From: Pseudomonadota bacterium
GTDB lineage: Bacteria; Pseudomonadota; Gammaproteobacteria; Burkholderiales; Rhodocyclaceae
Reading direction: 5' to 3'
NCBI GenBank assembly: GCA_963205435.1
Contig: CAUJIV010000114.1
Span: 1 to 41,597, forward strand
DNA: 41,597 nt
The translations under genes and the position numbers were made by a program. The notes below the pieces were generated by a model. That model worked only from the letters and a program-made list of their open reading frames with translations, did no database searches and was not told the DNA's origin. This document shows positions 16,261 through 23,940 of the stretch, in pieces (positions within the stretch are counted from its first letter, which is position 1; each line of letters starts with the position of its first letter).

Positions 16261-16266
16261 TAAAAT
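16261..16266 (+). promoter_or_regulatory. Candidate -10 element before the Kef-type gene
   Basis: TAAAAT (5 of 6 to consensus), 20 bases before the ATG at 16287, in the otherwise GC-rich 118-bp gap. No recognisable -35 and no Shine-Dalgarno before the ATG. Confidence 0.3.
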
Positions 16267-16286
16267 CGCGGCTGACCGGATCCCCC

Positions 16287-18041
16287 ATGCCCGAAGGCCT
16301 CAGCGTCGTCCTGCTCCTGCTCACCGCCGCCGTCCTCATGGTGGCGCTGGCCAAGGCCGCGCGCCTGCCCTCGATCCTCGCCTACCTGGCCATCGGCATC
16401 GCCGTCGGCCCGCACGCGCTGGGCTGGCTGCGCGAGAGCGAGCAGACCGAGCGCCTGGCCGAGTTCGGCGTGGTGTTCCTGATGTTCTCCATCGGCCTCG
16501 AATTCTCCCTGCCGCGCCTGGTCGCCATGCGCTGGCAGGTGTTCGGCCTCGGCGGCGCGCAGGTGGCGGCGACGCTGCTGGCGACCCTGGCCATCGCCCA
16601 TCTCGGCGGCATTCCCTGGCAGGGCGGGCTGGCGCTCGGCGCGGCCTTCGCCATGTCCTCGACCGCCATCGTTGCCCGCCTGCTGGCCGAGAAGCTCGAC
16701 CTGCACTCGGCCTCCGGACGGCGCACCATGAGCGTGCTGCTGTTCCAGGACCTCGCCGTGGTGCCGCTGCTGATCATCATCCCGGCGCTGGCCGACGCCT
16801 CGCGCCTGGCCGCCACGCTCGGCCTCGCCCTGGCCCAGTCGGCGGCCATCCTGCTGCTGGTGACCCTCGCCGGGCGGCGCCTGATGCGCTGGTGGTTCGA
16901 CCTGGTGGTGCGGCGCAAGTCGGCGGAGCTGTTCATGCTCAACGTGCTGTGGCTGACCACGGCACTGGCCTATTTCACCGAGCGCGCCGGCCTGTCGCTG
17001 ACCCTCGGCGCCTTCCTCGGCGGCATGCTGATCTCCGAGACCATGTACCGCCACCAGGTCGAGGCCGACATCCGCCCCTTCCGCGACGTGCTGCTCGGCC
17101 TGTTCTTCATCACCATCGGCGCCCAGCTCGACTTCGCCGTCGTCTGGCAGCGCTTCGACTGGGTGATGCTGGTGCTGGCCGGCCTGGTGCTCGGCAAGGG
17201 CGTGCTGATGCTGGCCGTCACGCGGCTGGCCGGCGCCGACACGCCGGTCGCCTTCCGCACCGCCGCGCAACTGGCGCAGGCCGGCGAGTTCGGCTTCGTC
17301 CTGCTCACCCTGGCGAGCCAGCAGCGGCTGCTCGGGACGGAGGTGGTGCAGCCGGCGCTGGCCGGCATGCTGCTGTCGATGCTGGCGGCGCCTTTCGTCA
17401 TCGAGCGCTCGCGCGCCATCGGCAAGCGGCTTTCCGCCGACGCCTGGCTGCGCCAGGCCGCCGCCCTGCAGGAGGTGGCCGCCCACGCCATGGGCATCGA
17501 GAGCCACGCCATCGTCTGCGGCTACGGCCGCAGCGGACAGGGCGTGGCGCGCTTCCTCGAGCGCGAGAAGATCCCCTTCATCGCCCTCGACATGGACGCC
17601 CAGCGCGTGCAGCAGGCGCTCGCCGCCGGCGAGAACGTGGTGTTCGGCAACGCCGACCGGCGCGAAGTGCTGCTGGCCGCCGGCCTGGAGAGGGCACGCA
17701 TCGTCGTCCTCACCTTCCCCGACGTGCCCGCCGCGCTGAAGACGCTCGGCCTGATCCGCAGCCGCCGGCCCGAACTGCCGGTGGTGGTGCGCGCCGCCGA
17801 CGACGCGCATCTCGACGAGCTGAAGCGCGCCGGCGCCAGCGAGGTGGTGCCGGAGGTCGCCGAGGGCAGCCTGATGCTGGCGGCGCAGACGCTGACGCGG
17901 CTCGGCGTGCCGCTGCGCCGCGTGCTGCGTGACGTCGAGGAGGCGCGCCGCCAGCGCTATGCCGCGCTGCGCGAGCGTTACCGGGAGGCTGCGGCGGACG
18001 ATGCCGCCGCCCCGGCGGCGGCGCCAAAAGCCGCGCCATAG
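16287..18041 (+). CDS. Kef/YbaL-type monovalent cation:proton antiporter (CPA2) with RCK_N domain
   Basis: 584 residues. Residues 1-380 form the CPA2 exchanger (VVFLMFSIGLEFS at 62-74, AMSSTAIVARLLAE, FQDLAVVPLL at 153-162 with D155 as the expected ion-binding Asp, FFITIGAQLDF). A cytoplasmic TrkA-N/RCK domain follows with Rossmann motif GYGRSGQG at 412-419 and GNADRREVL further on, then a basic helical tail. Such proteins exchange K+ or Na+ for H+, with nucleotide or glutathione-adduct gating in KefB/C; the Kef glutathione site cannot be judged here. No Shine-Dalgarno is obvious at 16287. Confidence 0.88.
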   Translation: MPEGLSVVLLLLTAAVLMVALAKAARLPSILAYLAIGIAVGPHALGWLRESEQTERLAEFGVVFLMFSIGLEFSLPRLVAMRWQVFGLGGAQVAATLLATLAIAHLGGIPWQGGLALGAAFAMSSTAIVARLLAEKLDLHSASGRRTMSVLLFQDLAVVPLLIIIPALADASRLAATLGLALAQSAAILLLVTLAGRRLMRWWFDLVVRRKSAELFMLNVLWLTTALAYFTERAGLSLTLGAFLGGMLISETMYRHQVEADIRPFRDVLLGLFFITIGAQLDFAVVWQRFDWVMLVLAGLVLGKGVLMLAVTRLAGADTPVAFRTAAQLAQAGEFGFVLLTLASQQRLLGTEVVQPALAGMLLSMLAAPFVIERSRAIGKRLSADAWLRQAAALQEVAAHAMGIESHAIVCGYGRSGQGVARFLEREKIPFIALDMDAQRVQQALAAGENVVFGNADRREVLLAAGLERARIVVLTFPDVPAALKTLGLIRSRRPELPVVVRAADDAHLDELKRAGASEVVPEVAEGSLMLAAQTLTRLGVPLRRVLRDVEEARRQRYAALRERYREAAADDAAAPAAAPKAAP

Positions 18042-18085
18042 GTCCCAAGCAACGCCCGAACAAGCCCTGCATGGCCGCGCCGAGG

Positions 18086-18115
18086 TTGGACTTGGGGCGG
18101 CGGAGTGACTATATT
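18086..18115 (+). promoter_or_regulatory. Candidate sigma70 promoter for the Met/Gly-rich secreted protein
   Basis: TTGGAC (18086-18091) and TATATT (18110-18115), 18 bp apart; the -10 matches consensus at 5 of 6, the -35 at only 3. Downstream at 18140-18153 GGCGGA and TCCGCC form a tight hairpin in the leader, then AAAGGAG precedes the ATG at 18187. Confidence 0.35.
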
Positions 18116-18186
18116 GGATTGACTCGGCCTGCCTGCGACGGCGGATCTCCGCCGGCGACGTTCCAACGCCACGAAAGGAGTTCGCC

Positions 18187-18573
18187 ATGAAACTCGCCGT
18201 ACTTGCTGCAACCGCGCTCATCGGCGCGATGCTTGCCATGCCCCTCCTCGCCCAGCCCGGTCCGGGCATGGGGCCCGGCATGGGGCCGGGTAGCGGGATG
18301 GGGCCGGGCATGGCCGGCATGGGCCGCGGCGCCAGGGGCATGCAGTTCCGCTTCAACCGCGACAACACGCCCGGCTGGCGCCTGATGACGCCCGAGGAGC
18401 GCGCCGCCCACCATGACAGGATGATGGCGGCGAAAACCTACGAGGAATGCAAGGCCGTCCAGGGCGAGCAGCATCAGCGCATGGCGGCGCGCGCCAAGGA
18501 GAAAGGCCAGACCCTGCGCGGCCCGCGCCAGAACGCCTGCGATCGCATGAAGGCGCGCGGCCTCTTCCAGTGA
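18187..18573 (+). CDS. Small secreted Met/Gly-rich protein, function unknown
   Basis: 128 residues with a clear Sec signal peptide (about 1-22, ending LLAQP). Next comes a low-complexity stretch at 23-48 made of Gly-Pro-Gly-Met repeats, then a charged helical part with WRLMTPEERAAHHDRM, an EEC and an NACDRM near the end. Two cysteines remain in the mature form and could make a disulfide. Methionine-, histidine- and cysteine-containing periplasmic proteins of this size sometimes bind copper; that is only a suggestion. It has its own strong ribosome site (AAAGGAG), a candidate promoter upstream and a T-rich terminator downstream, so it appears monocistronic. Confidence 0.75.
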   Translation: MKLAVLAATALIGAMLAMPLLAQPGPGMGPGMGPGSGMGPGMAGMGRGARGMQFRFNRDNTPGWRLMTPEERAAHHDRMMAAKTYEECKAVQGEQHQRMAARAKEKGQTLRGPRQNACDRMKARGLFQ

Positions 18574-18592
18574 CGGAGGCTTGTTCGCGCCG

Positions 18593-18639
18593 GCCGAAGG
18601 CGGATGGGCGGGCGCCAGCCTCCGGCGGCAGGTTTTTTT
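18593..18639 (+). terminator. Probable intrinsic terminator
   Basis: A GC-rich, imperfect stem (GCCG..CGGA pairing with TCCG..CGGC) is followed by seven T residues at 18633-18639, 20 bases after the stop of the small secreted protein gene. The T run is the strongest part of the evidence. Confidence 0.55.
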
Positions 18640-18699
18640 GTGGCGGCGGTTGATCCGCCGGCCATTAAAGTTTAGGATTGATGCATCTTTGGCACGAAG

Positions 18700-18718
18700 C
18701 CGGATCGTCCGATTCCGG
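18700..18718 (+). other. Leader hairpin ahead of the TRAP operon
   Basis: CCGGATCG and CGATTCCGG pair with one bulged base around a two-base loop, in the 154-bp gap between terminator and dctP. It could be a leader hairpin; nothing more specific can be seen. Confidence 0.3.
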
Positions 18719-18793
18719 TCCCCGCCGTAAGAGACACGCGAAGAGGAGCCCGAGCTCCCGCAAAACCAATCTCAATACATCAGAGGAGAAATC

Positions 18794-19945
18794 ATGAGCA
18801 ACGAGGGCAAAAGCCAGGACAAGAAACTATCCCGTCGTTCCTTTCTGAGCAAGGCCGCCGCCGGTACCGCTGGCGCCGCCGCGCTCGGCTTCCCCATGAT
18901 CTCGGTGGCGCAGACGCCGATCAGCATGCGCTGGCAGTCGACCTGGCCGGCGAAGGACATCTTCCACGAATACGCGCTGGACTTCGCCAACAAGGTGAAC
19001 AACATGTCCGGCGGCCGCCTCAAGATCGAGGTGCTGCCGGCCGGCGCCGTCGTCAAGGCCTTCGACCTGCTCGACGCCGTCGCCAAAGGCACGCTCGACG
19101 GCGGCCACGGCGTCGTCGCCTACTGGTACGGCAAGAACTCCGCCGTGGCCCTGTGGGGCTCGGGCCCGGCCTGGGGCATGGATCCCAACATGGTGCTGGC
19201 CTGGCACTACTACGGCGGCGGCAAGGAGCTGCTCGACGAGATCTACAAGGGCCTCAACCTCGACGTGCAGTCCTTCCTCTACGGCCCGATGCCGACCCAG
19301 CCCTTCGGCTGGTTCAAGAAGCCAGTGACCAAGGTGGCCGACCTGAAGGGCATGAAGTTCCGCACCGTCGGCCTCGCCGTCGACATGTACAAGGACATGG
19401 GCTGCGCGGTGAACCCGCTGCCCGGCGGCGAGATCGTGCCGGCCCTCGACCGCGGCCTGATCGACGCGGCCGAGTTCAACAACGCCAGCTCCGACCGCCT
19501 GCTCGGCTTCCCCGACGTCGCCAAGAACTGCATGCTGCAGAGCTTCCACCAGTGCTCGGAGCAGTTCGAGATCCTCTTCAACAAGAAGAAGTACGACGCG
19601 CTGCCGGCCGACCTGAAGAACATCATCAACTACGCCGTCGAGGCCGCCTCGGCCGACATGTCGTGGAAGGCGATCGACCGCTACTCGAAGGACTACATCG
19701 AGATGCAGGAGAAGCAGGGCGTCAAGTTCTGGAAGACGCCCGACGCCATCCTGCGCGCCCAGCTCGAGGCCTGGGACAAGATCATGGCGGCGAAAGGCTC
19801 CGAGAACCCGATGTTCAAGAAGGTGAACGACTCGATGCGCGCCTTCGCCCAGCGCTCCTGCCGCTGGCAGAACGACACGCTGGTCGATTACAAGATGGCC
19901 TACAACCACTTCTTCTCCAAGAAAGCCCCCGCCAAGAAGGGCTGA
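18794..19945 (+). CDS. dctP: TRAP transporter solute-binding protein, Tat-exported (DctP family)
   Basis: 383 residues. A twin-arginine signal (SRRSFLSK, residues 13-20, then a mild hydrophobic stretch to about 39) predicts folded export. The mature part is a DctP-type periplasmic binding protein: MRWQSTWPAKD at the start, LKIEVLPAGAVV, LKGMKFRTVGLA, and AAEFNNASSDRLLGF. The last two features resemble the TakP/FcbT1 subgroup that binds 2-oxo acids or haloaromatic acids, so the ligand is probably a carboxylate held by the conserved Arg of KFRTVG. First gene of dctP-dctQ-dctM; AGGAGA lies upstream of the ATG. Confidence 0.93.
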   Translation: MSNEGKSQDKKLSRRSFLSKAAAGTAGAAALGFPMISVAQTPISMRWQSTWPAKDIFHEYALDFANKVNNMSGGRLKIEVLPAGAVVKAFDLLDAVAKGTLDGGHGVVAYWYGKNSAVALWGSGPAWGMDPNMVLAWHYYGGGKELLDEIYKGLNLDVQSFLYGPMPTQPFGWFKKPVTKVADLKGMKFRTVGLAVDMYKDMGCAVNPLPGGEIVPALDRGLIDAAEFNNASSDRLLGFPDVAKNCMLQSFHQCSEQFEILFNKKKYDALPADLKNIINYAVEAASADMSWKAIDRYSKDYIEMQEKQGVKFWKTPDAILRAQLEAWDKIMAAKGSENPMFKKVNDSMRAFAQRSCRWQNDTLVDYKMAYNHFFSKKAPAKKG

Positions 19946-20006
19946 AAGCCGTCCCCAGTCCCCGTCCGGCCGGCGCCGGGCGGGGTTCCCTGTCCAGGGA
20001 TAAGCC

Positions 20007-20636
20007 ATGCAGAAGCTGCTGCTCCTCGTCGACAAGGCGAGCACCCTGGTCGGCCATGTCACCGGCTGGACCATCCTCGTCCTGACCCTGGGAATTTCCT
20101 GGGAGGTGTTCTCCCGCTACGTGCTGAACCGGCCGCACGGCTGGATGCTCGACGCCCAGATCATGCTCTACGGTTTCATGTTCATGATGGCCGGCGCCTA
20201 TACCCTGGCCAAGGGAGGCCACGTGCGCGGCGACATCCTCTACGGCTTCTTCAGCCCGCGCACCCAGGCGACGATCGATCTCGTGCTCTACATCCTCTTC
20301 TTCCTGCCCGGCGTCTTCGCCATGACCTATGCCGGCTGGACCTTCGCCAACGAATCGCTGGCGATCCGCGAGACCACCTTCAACCCCGAGCCGCTGCCGC
20401 TGTATCCGCTGAAGTTCGTCATTCCCGTCGCCGGCGCCATCCTCATGCTGCAGGGCCTGGTCGAGATCGCCCGCTGCGTCATCTGCCTGCGCGAGGGCGC
20501 CTGGCCGTCGCGCGAGGAGGACGTCGAGGAAGTCGACCTCGACAAGCTGAAGGAGATGGTGCACGTCAGTGACGAGGACCTGGCCGACCTCGACGAGTAC
20601 GCCATCCGGCAGGAAGAAGAGGAGAAGCGCCCATGA
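20007..20636 (+). CDS. dctQ: TRAP transporter small permease (DctQ)
   Basis: 209 residues with four membrane helices (about 14-34, 48-68, 91-112, 131-151), SWEVFSRYVLNRPHGW after the first helix as usual for DctQ, and KGGHVRGDILYGF between helices 2 and 3. The C-terminal 50 residues are strongly acidic (EEDVEEVDLDKLKEM..), longer than in typical DctQ proteins. It pairs with DctM in the inner membrane. The stop overlaps the dctM start by 4 bp. The 61-bp gap to dctP carries a GC-rich inverted sequence that might set the dctP/dctQM ratio (inference). Confidence 0.92.
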   Translation: MQKLLLLVDKASTLVGHVTGWTILVLTLGISWEVFSRYVLNRPHGWMLDAQIMLYGFMFMMAGAYTLAKGGHVRGDILYGFFSPRTQATIDLVLYILFFLPGVFAMTYAGWTFANESLAIRETTFNPEPLPLYPLKFVIPVAGAILMLQGLVEIARCVICLREGAWPSREEDVEEVDLDKLKEMVHVSDEDLADLDEYAIRQEEEEKRP

Positions 20637-22570
20637 GGATCGAGCTGCGCTTCGGCTTCGGCCTGATGGCGGCGATCCTGCTGCCGACCCTCCTCTTGAT
20701 GCCGTGGGGCGACATGAGCAACGGCCACCTCGGCCTGCTCATGCTCTCGCTGGTGGTGGTGGCGATCATGATGGGCTTCCCCACTGCCTTCACCCTGATG
20801 GGCATGGGCGTGCTCTTCGCCTGGTTCGCCTACCGCCATGCCAATCCCGAGATCGCCCTGCAGCAGACGCTCGACCTGATGGTGCAGCGCACCTACGCGG
20901 TGATGAGCAACGACGTGCTGATCGCCGTCCCGCTGTTCGTCTACATGGGCTATCTGGTCGAGCGCGCCAACCTGATCGAGAAACTGTTCAAGAGCATCCA
21001 CCTCGCCATGGCGCGCATCCCCGGCTCGCTCGCCGTTGCCACGCTGATCACCTGCGCCATCTTCGCCACCGCCACCGGCATCGTCGGCGCCGTGGTGACA
21101 CTGATGGGCCTGCTCGCCTTCCCGGCCATGTTGCGCCAGGGCTACGACATCAAGCTGTCGGCCGGCGCCATCACCGCCGGCGGCTGCCTCGGCATCCTCA
21201 TCCCGCCCTCGGTGCTGCTGATCGTCTATGGCGCCACCGCCGGCGTCTCGGTGGTGCAGCTCTACGCCGGCGCCTTCTTCCCCGGCATCATGCTGGCCGG
21301 TCTCTACGTCGGCTACGTCATCCTGGTGGCCAAGCTGAAGCCGCACATGGCGCCGCCGCTGTCGGCCGAGGAGCGCATCGTCAAGCTGCCGGCGGGCAGC
21401 CAGGCGGTGGCCGATGCCCACGGCCGCAAGGCCCTGCCGGCCCTGATCGGCGCCCTCAAGGGTCGCGTGAACGAGGCCGTGCCGGCATCCTTCCTGCTGC
21501 GCCAGCTGTTCATCGTCCTGCTGCCGGCCGCGGTCTGGTTCGGCAGCATGGGGCTGGTGTACAAGGTCGTCACCGCGCCGCCGGAACAGCTCGACGTCAG
21601 CGGCCTGCAGGAAATGGGCAGCGGCGCGGCCGTCACTCCGGAGGAGGGCGGCGAGGAAGGCCGTGCCGAAGCCATCGGCGAGCCGCCGGCCGACGAGGAC
21701 GAGGCCGAGGGCGCCGAGGAGCCCCCCGCCGCCGGGGCCAAGGAACCGCCGGCCGAGGAAGCCAAGACGCAGGCGGAGGCGCCTGCCGCGGCGGAAGAGG
21801 CTGCGGCCGAGGCGCAGCCGGCGCCGGAGAGCTTCTGGATCATCTTCGCCGTCGGCACCGCCGCCGTGCTGTTCTTCTACTGGATCTTCGATTTCGCCCG
21901 GCTGGAAATCTTCAAGATGCTGCTGGGCTCGTTCTTCCCGCTCGCGGTGCTGATCCTCGCCGTGCTCGGCTCGATCGTCTTCGGCCTGGCCACGCCGACC
22001 GAGGCGGCGGCGGTCGGCTCGCTCGGCGGCATCCTGCTGGCGGCGGCCTACGGCCGCCTCAACCTGGACGTCATGAAGGAGTCGGTGTTCCTCACGGCGA
22101 AGACCTCGGCCATGGTCTGCTGGCTGTTCGTCGGCTCCTCGATCTTCTCCGCCGCCTTCGCCCTGCTCGGCGGCCAGGAACTGGTCGAGAAGTGGGTGCT
22201 CTCGCTCGACATGACGCCGGTGCAGTTCATGATCCTCGCCCAGTGCATCATCTTCATCCTCGGCTGGCCGCTGGAGTGGACCGAGATCATCGTCATCTTC
22301 ATGCCGATCTTCATCCCCCTGCTGCCGCACTTCGACATCAATCCGCTGTTCTTCGGCCTGCTGGTGGCGCTCAACCTGCAGACGGCCTTCCTCAGCCCGC
22401 CAGTGGCGATGGCGGCCTTCTATCTGAAGGGGGTGGCGCCGCCGCACGTCACGCTCAACCAGATCTTCCTCGGCATGATGCCCTTCATGGGCATCCAGAT
22501 CATCGCCGTCGTGCTGCTCTACCTCTTCCCCGGCATCGGCCTCTGGCTGCCGAGCATCCTCTACCAGTGA
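20633..22570 (+). CDS. dctM: TRAP transporter large permease (DctM) with a central insertion
   Basis: 645 residues against about 430 for ordinary DctM. Residues 1-240 and 430-645 cover the usual fold (MGFPTAFTLMG, GGCLGILIPPSVLLIVYG, FGLATPTEAAAVGSLGG, NLQTAFLSPPVAMAAFYLKG). Between them lies an insert of about 190 residues with two extra predicted helices (about 290-310 and 402-420) flanking a Glu/Ala/Pro-rich, unstructured stretch at 317-400. The large-permease form annotated for mannitol/chloroaromatic compounds often has such an insert. It imports the DctP ligand using an ion gradient. Last gene of the operon; a strong terminator follows. Confidence 0.92.
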   Translation: MRIELRFGFGLMAAILLPTLLLMPWGDMSNGHLGLLMLSLVVVAIMMGFPTAFTLMGMGVLFAWFAYRHANPEIALQQTLDLMVQRTYAVMSNDVLIAVPLFVYMGYLVERANLIEKLFKSIHLAMARIPGSLAVATLITCAIFATATGIVGAVVTLMGLLAFPAMLRQGYDIKLSAGAITAGGCLGILIPPSVLLIVYGATAGVSVVQLYAGAFFPGIMLAGLYVGYVILVAKLKPHMAPPLSAEERIVKLPAGSQAVADAHGRKALPALIGALKGRVNEAVPASFLLRQLFIVLLPAAVWFGSMGLVYKVVTAPPEQLDVSGLQEMGSGAAVTPEEGGEEGRAEAIGEPPADEDEAEGAEEPPAAGAKEPPAEEAKTQAEAPAAAEEAAAEAQPAPESFWIIFAVGTAAVLFFYWIFDFARLEIFKMLLGSFFPLAVLILAVLGSIVFGLATPTEAAAVGSLGGILLAAAYGRLNLDVMKESVFLTAKTSAMVCWLFVGSSIFSAAFALLGGQELVEKWVLSLDMTPVQFMILAQCIIFILGWPLEWTEIIVIFMPIFIPLLPHFDINPLFFGLLVALNLQTAFLSPPVAMAAFYLKGVAPPHVTLNQIFLGMMPFMGIQIIAVVLLYLFPGIGLWLPSILYQ

Positions 22571-22625
22571 CGGCGTGAGCGCGGCGGGCGGCCCCGAAAC
22601 CCGGGTAGCGGCCTGGCTCGCGGCG

Positions 22626-22649
22626 ACGGCCCGCCCGGCGGGCCGTTTT
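22626..22649 (+). terminator. Intrinsic terminator of the TRAP operon
   Basis: ACGGCCCG and CGGGCCGT form a perfect 8-bp stem around CCCGG, followed directly by TTTT. Stem, loop size and T tract fit a factor-independent terminator. Confidence 0.8.
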
Positions 22650-22680
22650 CCTGAACGACGCCGCGGCGGCTGAGGCGTCC

Positions 22681-23940
22681 GTGCGGCGCCTGGCCCTCCT
22701 GCTGCTTGCGCTCGTCACGGCTGCGTCGGCAGCGGCGCCGCCCTCACTGACTCTCCACTACTTTCGCGCCGAGGGCTGCCCGCATTGCGAGGACGCCGGC
22801 GCCTTCTTCGCCCGCCTTGCCGCCGAAGAGCCGCGCCTTGCCGTGCGTGACTACGAGATCGGCCGCGACGTCGGCAACCGCGCGCTGTTCCAGGCGGCGC
22901 TCGACGCCCTCGGCGTGGAGGAGGGCGGGGTGCCTCTCATCTTCGTCGGCGACTGGGCCACGCTGGGCTATCACAGCGACGCCAGCACCGGCGCCGAGAT
23001 CCGCCGCCAGGTAGCGCGCTGTCTGGCTGCGCCCTGTCCCGACGTCCTCGAGACGATCCGCAGCGGCCGTGCGCCGGCCGCGACGTCGCTGCACGCTGCC
23101 GGCAGCGGGCTCCTGAGCCTGCCGCTCGTCGGCGAAATCGAGGTCGCCACGCTTTCCCTGCCGCTGCTGACGCTGGCGCTGGCCGGGCTTGACGCCTTCA
23201 ATCCCTGCGCCTTCTTCGTCCTGCTGTTCCTGCTCTCGATGATGGCCCACCAGAAGAGCCGCGCACGCATGCTCGCGGTCGGCAGCATCTTCGTCGCGTT
23301 CTCCGGCCTGATGTATTTCGCCTTCATGGCGGCCTGGCTCAGCCTGTTTCACATTCTTGGCCAGCTCGCCTGGGTGACGCTGGCGGCCGGCCTGCTCGCC
23401 CTTGTCGTCGGCGCCCTCAACATCAAGGACTTCTTCGTCTTTGGCCGCGGCGCCAGCCTCTCCATCCCCGAGTCGAAAAAGCCCGCCCTGTTCCGCCGCG
23501 CGCGGGCGGTGCTGGCGGCCGACAAGCTGCCGGCGATGCTCGCCGCCACGGTGTTTCTCGCCATCGCCGCCAACTTCTACGAGTTGCTGTGCACCGCCGG
23601 CTTCCCCATGGTCTACACGCATCTGCTGACCCTGAACGAGCCCTCGCTGCTGGCGCGCCATCTCTACCTCGTTTTTTACAATGTGGTATATGTGTTGCCC
23701 TTGGCAGCGATCGTCGCCGTCTTCGCGCGCACTCTTGGCGCGAGGAAGCTCGGCGAGCGCGAAGGTCGCCTGCTGAAGCTGCTCTCCGGCACGATGATGC
23801 TGGAGCTGGGCGTGCTGCTGCTTTTCGCGCCGCAATGGCTCGGCCGCCTCGGCGTAGCGCTGGTCCTGCTGGCGCTGGCGATCGGCCTGACCTGGATCGC
23901 CGCGCGGCTGACGCGACCGAAGGAGGAAGTACGGTCATGA
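22681..23940 (+). CDS. Thioredoxin-like / DsbD-type membrane thiol-redox protein
   Basis: 419 residues. A Sec-type leader (1-18) precedes a thioredoxin-like domain with CPHC at 33-36 and a cis-Pro region GGVPLIFVG, then from residue 155 a membrane part with about 6-7 helices. Two membrane cysteines, C176 in AFNPCAFF and C304 in YELLCTAGFP, match the DsbD/CcdA pattern that carries reducing power across the inner membrane; here the receiving thioredoxin is fused at the N-terminus outside. GTG start, with GAGG 5 bases upstream. Its ATGA overlap with the octaheme cytochrome gene suggests it supplies thiol reduction for heme attachment or for that enzyme's sulfur chemistry (inference). Confidence 0.82.
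   Translation: MRRLALLLLALVTAASAAAPPSLTLHYFRAEGCPHCEDAGAFFARLAAEEPRLAVRDYEIGRDVGNRALFQAALDALGVEEGGVPLIFVGDWATLGYHSDASTGAEIRRQVARCLAAPCPDVLETIRSGRAPAATSLHAAGSGLLSLPLVGEIEVATLSLPLLTLALAGLDAFNPCAFFVLLFLLSMMAHQKSRARMLAVGSIFVAFSGLMYFAFMAAWLSLFHILGQLAWVTLAAGLLALVVGALNIKDFFVFGRGASLSIPESKKPALFRRARAVLAADKLPAMLAATVFLAIAANFYELLCTAGFPMVYTHLLTLNEPSLLARHLYLVFYNVVYVLPLAAIVAVFARTLGARKLGEREGRLLKLLSGTMMLELGVLLLFAPQWLGRLGVALVLLALAIGLTWIAARLTRPKEEVRS

Noticed and set aside
14204-16354. Long minus-strand open frame opposite the NhaD-like gene
   Set aside because: Composition is Gln/Arg/His-rich antisense noise; only the final 141 codons (Usp) are a real gene.
18689-18706. Sigma54-like -24 element TTGGCACG before dctP
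   Set aside because: The matching -12 element is missing: the required GC of TTGC is not found at the right distance (CGGAT instead).
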